64,000 nt of DNA from Aquincola tertiaricarbonis (lineage in GTDB: Bacteria > Pseudomonadota > Gammaproteobacteria > Burkholderiales > Burkholderiaceae_C), in assembly GCF_023573145.1 (NCBI RefSeq), contig NZ_CP097636.1, positions 2,046,001 to 2,110,000 of the forward strand, read 5' to 3'. Shown in pieces: positions 60,266 through 64,000 of the stretch; within the stretch, counting starts at the first letter, position 1, and the number at the start of each line of letters is the position of its first letter. The translations under genes and the position numbers were made by a program. The notes beneath the pieces are model-generated. The model was not told where the DNA came from and searched no databases. It saw nothing but the letters and a program-made list of their open reading frames with translations.

Positions 60266-63200
60266 GTGTCTTCGCTGCCGCCCACCCTTCCCGCCACCAC
60301 CGCCGCGTTCGATTCGGCCGCGCCCGAGCTTGACCGCCCGGCGGCGCCGGCCGCCGCATTCGCTGCGTCATCCGCCGGCCCCGCCAGCAGCGCTGCGCCA
60401 CCCCCTTCAACCCCACCGACAGCCACGGGCCGCCCGCTGAGCCGCGCCGACGCTGCACGTGCTCAGCTGCGCCAGATGCGCCGGGGCCTGCTGCTGGCCG
60501 CCGGCTGCGCGGTGCTGGCTTTCGTGGGGCTGCGCGGTGCCAGCATCGACGACAGCGCGGCGCTGGTGTGGCTGCCTGCCGGCTTCATGCTGGGCGCGCT
60601 GCTGCGCTGGGGGCGCGGCCAGGCCGTGGCCGCCGCGCCGGGGCTGCTGGCCGGCCACCTGCTGGCCGGGCAGGCACTGGCCCCCTCGGTGCTGCTGGCG
60701 CTGGCTGAAACCGTCGGACCCTGGCTGGCCGCCAGCTGGCTGCAGCAGCGCCGCTTCCAGGCGCGGCTGCCCGGCGCGCGTGATGCGCAGCTGCTGGCCG
60801 CCGCCGTGCTGGGCGGTGCGGCGGTCACAGGCGCCGGCCATGGTCTGCTGGCGCTGGCCTGGGGCACGCCGGCCGGCGGCCTGTCTGCCTCTGCCGTGGC
60901 GCTGCTCACGACCATGGGCGCCGCCCTGGGCGGCCTGCTGGGCAGCCTGCCCTGGCTCACCATGCAGGCACGGCCAGGGCCACGCCCGCACTGGAGCCAC
61001 GGCATCGGCGGCAACCTGGGCCTGGCCCTGGGCACGGTGGCGGCCGGCTGGGCCGCCATGCAGGCCACGGCGCCGGTGTCGGCGGCGCAGGCCTGGCTGG
61101 TGTTCGTGCCACCGGTGCTGCTGGCCGGGCTGGCCGCGCGCAATTCGCTGCGCTGGGCCTCCGGCTCGCTGTTCGCGCTGGCGCTGTGTGCGGTGCTGCT
61201 GCTGTCGCCGGGCCACGGGCCGTTCGGCGCACGCGCCGACCATGGCCATGCGCTGCTGCTGCTGTGGGGCTACCTGGGCTGCTGCGGCCTGCTGGTGCTC
61301 ATCGCACATGCCGGCAGCGGCGAGCTGCGGCGCATCAAGTACCGCTGGCGGCTGGCGCTGGACGCGGCCGACGTGGGCGTGGCCGACTGGGACCTGACCA
61401 CCGGCCGCAGCTACACCTCACCACGCTGGCAGGCCCTGCTGGGCGCGCCGGCCACGGCCAGTGCCGGCCTGCCGCCGCAGCAGGCCTGGCTGGCGCTGGT
61501 GCACCCCGACGACCGCGAGCGTGAAGCCGCCGACCTGCAGGCGCTGCAGCCGCCCGGCCGCGACAGCCACCGGCGCGACCTGCGGCTGCGCACCGCCAAC
61601 GGCTGGAACTGGTTCCAGGTGCAGGTGCTGGTGGCCGAACGCGACGACCGCGGCGCCCCGGCGCGCATGATCGTCACCGCCGCCGACATCGGCGAGCGCC
61701 GCGCCAACGAGGAGCGCCAGCGCCTGTCGGCCCGGCTGTTCCAGCACCTGCACGAAGGCCTGCTGATCACCGACGCCGACTTGCGGGTGCTGGACGTCAA
61801 CCCCACCTACTCGCAGATCATGGGCGTGTCGCGGCACGAGCTGCTGGGCACGGTGCCCCCGCTGCTGGCCGCCGCCCGCGCCGGCACCCCCAGCGGCGAC
61901 GCCGCCAGCGTGGCCAGCCACGGCGGCATGTGGGCCAGCCTGCGCGCCACCGGCACCTGGCGCGGCGAGGTGGTGGACCGCCGCCGCAACGGCGACCCCT
62001 GTGCGCTGCAGGTCACCATCACCGCGGTGCTGGGCCCCGACGGCCAGCCGCGCTACCACGTGCTGGTGATCTCCGACATCACCGAGCAGCACCTGCAGCG
62101 CCAGCGGCTGGAGCGGCAGGCGCTGTTCGACGAACTCACCCGCCTGCCCAACCGCGCCCGCCTGGCGCAGATGCTGGCCGACGCCATGGCCGCGGCCGAC
62201 CGTGAAGGCACGCTGCTGGCGGTGTGCTACCTCGACCTGGACCACTTCAAGCCGGTCAACGACCGCCACGGCCACGCCGCCGGCGACCGTCTGCTGGTGG
62301 AGCTGGCGCACCGCCTGCGCGGCGCGCTGCGCAGCAATGCCGCCTGGTCCGACGCCGCGGCCCGCCTGGGCGGCGACGAATTCGTGCTGCTGCTGCGCGC
62401 CGGCACGCTGGACGAAGCGCGGCTGGCGGTGGAGCGGGTGCTGCGCGTCATCTCGCAGCCCTACGCCATCCAGCCCGGGGCCGAGCCGGTGACGGTGACC
62501 GCCAGCGTCGGCGCCACCGTGTACCCGTTGGACCGCAGCGACGCCGACACCCTGCTGCGCCATGCCGACCATGCGATGTACGGCGCCAAGCAGTCGGGCC
62601 GCAACGGCTACAGCTTCTTCGACCCCGAGCACAGCCGCCGCACCGAAGAACGCGTGATGGCCATCGGCCGCGTGCAGGAAGCCTTGGACAACCACGAGCT
62701 GGAGCTGTACTACCAGCCCAAGGTGGACATGCGCCGCGGCACCGTGCTGGGCATGGAGGCGCTGCTGCGCTGGAACCACCCGGAGCACGGCGTCATCTCG
62801 CCGGCGCAGTTCCTGCCGCTGATCGAACACACCGGCCTGTCGGCCCGCGTGGGCGACTGGGTGCTGGGCCAGGCGCTGGAGCAGCTGGCCCGCTGGCAGC
62901 GACAAGGGCTCGATTTGTCGGTCAGCGTCAACGTCTCGGCCCGCCACCTGCAGGAAGCCGACTTCGCGCAGCGCCTGGCCGAGATGCTGGCCCGCCACGC
63001 CCGCCCGCTGGGCGAGCGGCTGGAGCTGGAGGTGCTGGAAACCGCGGCGCTGGCCGACATCGACTACACCTCGGCCCTGCTGGAGCGCTGCCGCCGCCTG
63101 GGCGTGCGCTTCTCGCTGGACGACTTCGGCACCGGCTACTCCACCCTCACCTACCTGAAGCGGCTGCCGGTGGACGTGCTGAAGATCGACCGCAGCTTCG

Positions 63201-63475
63201 TGCGCAACATGCTGGAAGACCGGCAGGACCTGGCCATCGTGGAAGGCGTGATCGGCCTGGCCCGCACCTTCGGCTGCAGCGTGGTGGCCGAGGGCGTGGA
63301 ACTGCCCGCGCAGGCGCGGCTGCTGATCGACATGGGCTGCGACATCGGCCAGGGCCACGGCGTGGCCAGCCCGATGCGCGCGCCCGAGGTGCTGGCCTGG
63401 GTCAAGAACTACCGCGGCCTGTTCACCGTGACCGCCGCCGACACCGAAGGCACGCCGCCGACGCAGGCCGCGTGA
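60266..63475 (+). CDS. MASE1-PAS-PAS-GGDEF-EAL protein (c-di-GMP synthesis/breakdown)
   Basis: A protein of about 1069 residues. After a disordered Pro/Ala-rich N-terminus comes a MASE1-like eight-helix membrane sensor (about residues 75-355; LVWLPAGFMLGALLRWG, FVPPVLLAGLAARNSLRWAS). Two PAS domains follow (YRWRLALDAADVGVADWDLT; LFQHLHEGLLITDADLRVLD). GGDEF is intact at 702-706, and EAL is intact at 831-833 (MEALLRWNHPEHG), with DDFGTGYSTLTYLKRLPVDV and LKIDRSFVRNM. Both sites keep their key residues, so synthase, phosphodiesterase or both are possible. The start is a GTG at 60266; an ATG at 60476 begins at the first helix and is an alternative. Confidence 0.92.
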   Translation: MSSLPPTLPATTAAFDSAAPELDRPAAPAAAFAASSAGPASSAAPPPSTPPTATGRPLSRADAARAQLRQMRRGLLLAAGCAVLAFVGLRGASIDDSAALVWLPAGFMLGALLRWGRGQAVAAAPGLLAGHLLAGQALAPSVLLALAETVGPWLAASWLQQRRFQARLPGARDAQLLAAAVLGGAAVTGAGHGLLALAWGTPAGGLSASAVALLTTMGAALGGLLGSLPWLTMQARPGPRPHWSHGIGGNLGLALGTVAAGWAAMQATAPVSAAQAWLVFVPPVLLAGLAARNSLRWASGSLFALALCAVLLLSPGHGPFGARADHGHALLLLWGYLGCCGLLVLIAHAGSGELRRIKYRWRLALDAADVGVADWDLTTGRSYTSPRWQALLGAPATASAGLPPQQAWLALVHPDDREREAADLQALQPPGRDSHRRDLRLRTANGWNWFQVQVLVAERDDRGAPARMIVTAADIGERRANEERQRLSARLFQHLHEGLLITDADLRVLDVNPTYSQIMGVSRHELLGTVPPLLAAARAGTPSGDAASVASHGGMWASLRATGTWRGEVVDRRRNGDPCALQVTITAVLGPDGQPRYHVLVISDITEQHLQRQRLERQALFDELTRLPNRARLAQMLADAMAAADREGTLLAVCYLDLDHFKPVNDRHGHAAGDRLLVELAHRLRGALRSNAAWSDAAARLGGDEFVLLLRAGTLDEARLAVERVLRVISQPYAIQPGAEPVTVTASVGATVYPLDRSDADTLLRHADHAMYGAKQSGRNGYSFFDPEHSRRTEERVMAIGRVQEALDNHELELYYQPKVDMRRGTVLGMEALLRWNHPEHGVISPAQFLPLIEHTGLSARVGDWVLGQALEQLARWQRQGLDLSVSVNVSARHLQEADFAQRLAEMLARHARPLGERLELEVLETAALADIDYTSALLERCRRLGVRFSLDDFGTGYSTLTYLKRLPVDVLKIDRSFVRNMLEDRQDLAIVEGVIGLARTFGCSVVAEGVELPAQARLLIDMGCDIGQGHGVASPMRAPEVLAWVKNYRGLFTVTAADTEGTPPTQAA

Positions 63476-63521
63476 AGCCCGCAACACCGGCCGCCGGCGC
63501 CCGCCTCGCTAGACTGCCGGG

Positions 63522-64000
63522 ATGATTCCCGCCGGTTTTATCCAGGAGCTGCTGTCCCGCGTCGACATCGTCGACGTCGTCGGCCGGCACGTCCAGCTCA
63601 AGAAGACCGGCGCCAACCTGATGGGGCTGTGCCCCTTCCATGGCGAAAAATCGCCCAGCTTCTCGGTGAGCCCCAGCAAGCAGTTCTATTACTGCTTCGG
63701 CTGCGGCGCCTCGGGCGACGCGGTGCGTTTTCTCACCGAGCACACCGGCGCCAGCTTCCGCGAGGCGGTGGCCGACCTGGCCCAGCAGGTGGGCCTGCAG
63801 GTGCCCGACGACGAGCGCAACCCCGAAGAGCGCGCCCAGGCCGCGCGCCAGAAAGAGCAGCAGGCCAGCCTGACCGACGTGCTGGCCCGCGCCGCCGACC
63901 ACTACCGCAAGCAGCTGCGCGCCAGCCCGCGCGCCATCGACTACCTCAAGGGCCGCGGCCTGACCGGCGAGATCGCCGCCCGCTTCGGCCTGGGCTATGC
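63522..64000 (+). CDS. dnaG: DNA primase, N-terminal part (truncated by the window edge)
   Basis: 159 codons of DnaG are present. MIPAGFIQELLSRVDIVDVV is the standard start. The CHC2 zinc finger has CPFH then CFGC (ligands Cys, His, Cys, Cys) in GLCPFHGEKSPSFSVSPSKQ and FYYCFGCGASGDAVRFL. The segment continues into the beginning of the RNA-polymerase domain (AIDYLKGRGLTGEIAARFGL). It makes replication primers. The gene runs off the right end; rpoD usually follows in this phylum but is out of view. ATG 63522, 46 bp after the GGDEF-EAL stop. Confidence 0.97.
   Translation, partial: MIPAGFIQELLSRVDIVDVVGRHVQLKKTGANLMGLCPFHGEKSPSFSVSPSKQFYYCFGCGASGDAVRFLTEHTGASFREAVADLAQQVGLQVPDDERNPEERAQAARQKEQQASLTDVLARAADHYRKQLRASPRAIDYLKGRGLTGEIAARFGLGY

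Noticed and set aside
61418..63487. 689-codon minus-strand ORF opposite the GGDEF-EAL gene
   Set aside because: Complement of intact GGDEF and EAL motifs; composition (His, Gln, Val, Gly) is that of a shadow frame with no recognisable protein.

Overview
The window is about 70% GC and almost fully coding. It reads as the chromosome of a betaproteobacterium of the order Burkholderiales, most likely in the Rubrivivax/Leptothrix/Ideonella/Roseateles neighbourhood. The pointers are a Bug (TctC-type) periplasmic binding protein, a 3-hydroxybutyrate dehydrogenase, a PEP-CTERM protein, a short H-NS of the Burkholderiales type, many LysR, GntR and GGDEF regulators, and the encoded protein sequences themselves. 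The genus is inference. I see no rRNA, insertion sequence, prophage or CRISPR array. There is one tRNA, tRNA-Val(GAC).

Layout. 1-4.5 kb: a truncated Bug receptor gene, its LacI-type repressor with three near-identical palindromic operators, a membrane diguanylate cyclase and a single-domain response regulator. 4.6-11.2 kb: a catabolic operon of two-subunit transketolase, TRAP transporter and SDR dehydrogenase, with a divergent LysR regulator. 11.2-14.9 kb: a GntR regulator, a large secreted alpha/beta hydrolase and a PEP-CTERM protein. 14.9-18.2 kb: an NTF2-like protein, an MhpB-like extradiol dioxygenase, a nitroreductase and a LysR regulator, tied together by a repeated ATAAG-N5-CTTAT site. 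18.2-20.6 kb: LysR, DoxX, a decayed NmrA gene and a siderophore-interacting-type flavoprotein. 20.8-29.5 kb: a signalling block with a diguanylate cyclase, a chemoreceptor that lacks its kinase-control tip, two histidine kinases, a ToxR-like TPR regulator and a MetOD1-type protein. 29.6-33.4 kb: tRNA-Val, then an operon of glutamine-synthetase-like ligase, class III aminotransferase and GntR repressor.

33.4-64 kb is mostly housekeeping: relA coupled to an alpha/beta hydrolase, bdhA, a SIMPL protein, ompR-envZ, a triple structured repeat, ispD-map-ispF, mfd, a DODA-type dioxygenase, an NmrA/HxlR pair, ridA, a chemoreceptor, serB, yjjJ (HipA-like), hrpA, argA, yggX, an iron-binding protein behind a Fur-like box, H-NS, a MASE1-PAS-GGDEF-EAL protein and the 5' part of dnaG.

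How the genes work together. Several small catabolic units each carry their own regulator next door, and candidate operators are visible in the DNA for most of them. Three GGDEF proteins, two chemoreceptors and three sensor kinases indicate a motile, environmentally responsive cell. The least expected items are the tip-less Aer-like receptor, the LysR operator that overlaps the regulator's own start codon, the covarying triple hairpin repeat, the NmrA relic with an intact relative 28 kb away, and the TRAP/split-transketolase operon, which has no sugar kinase.
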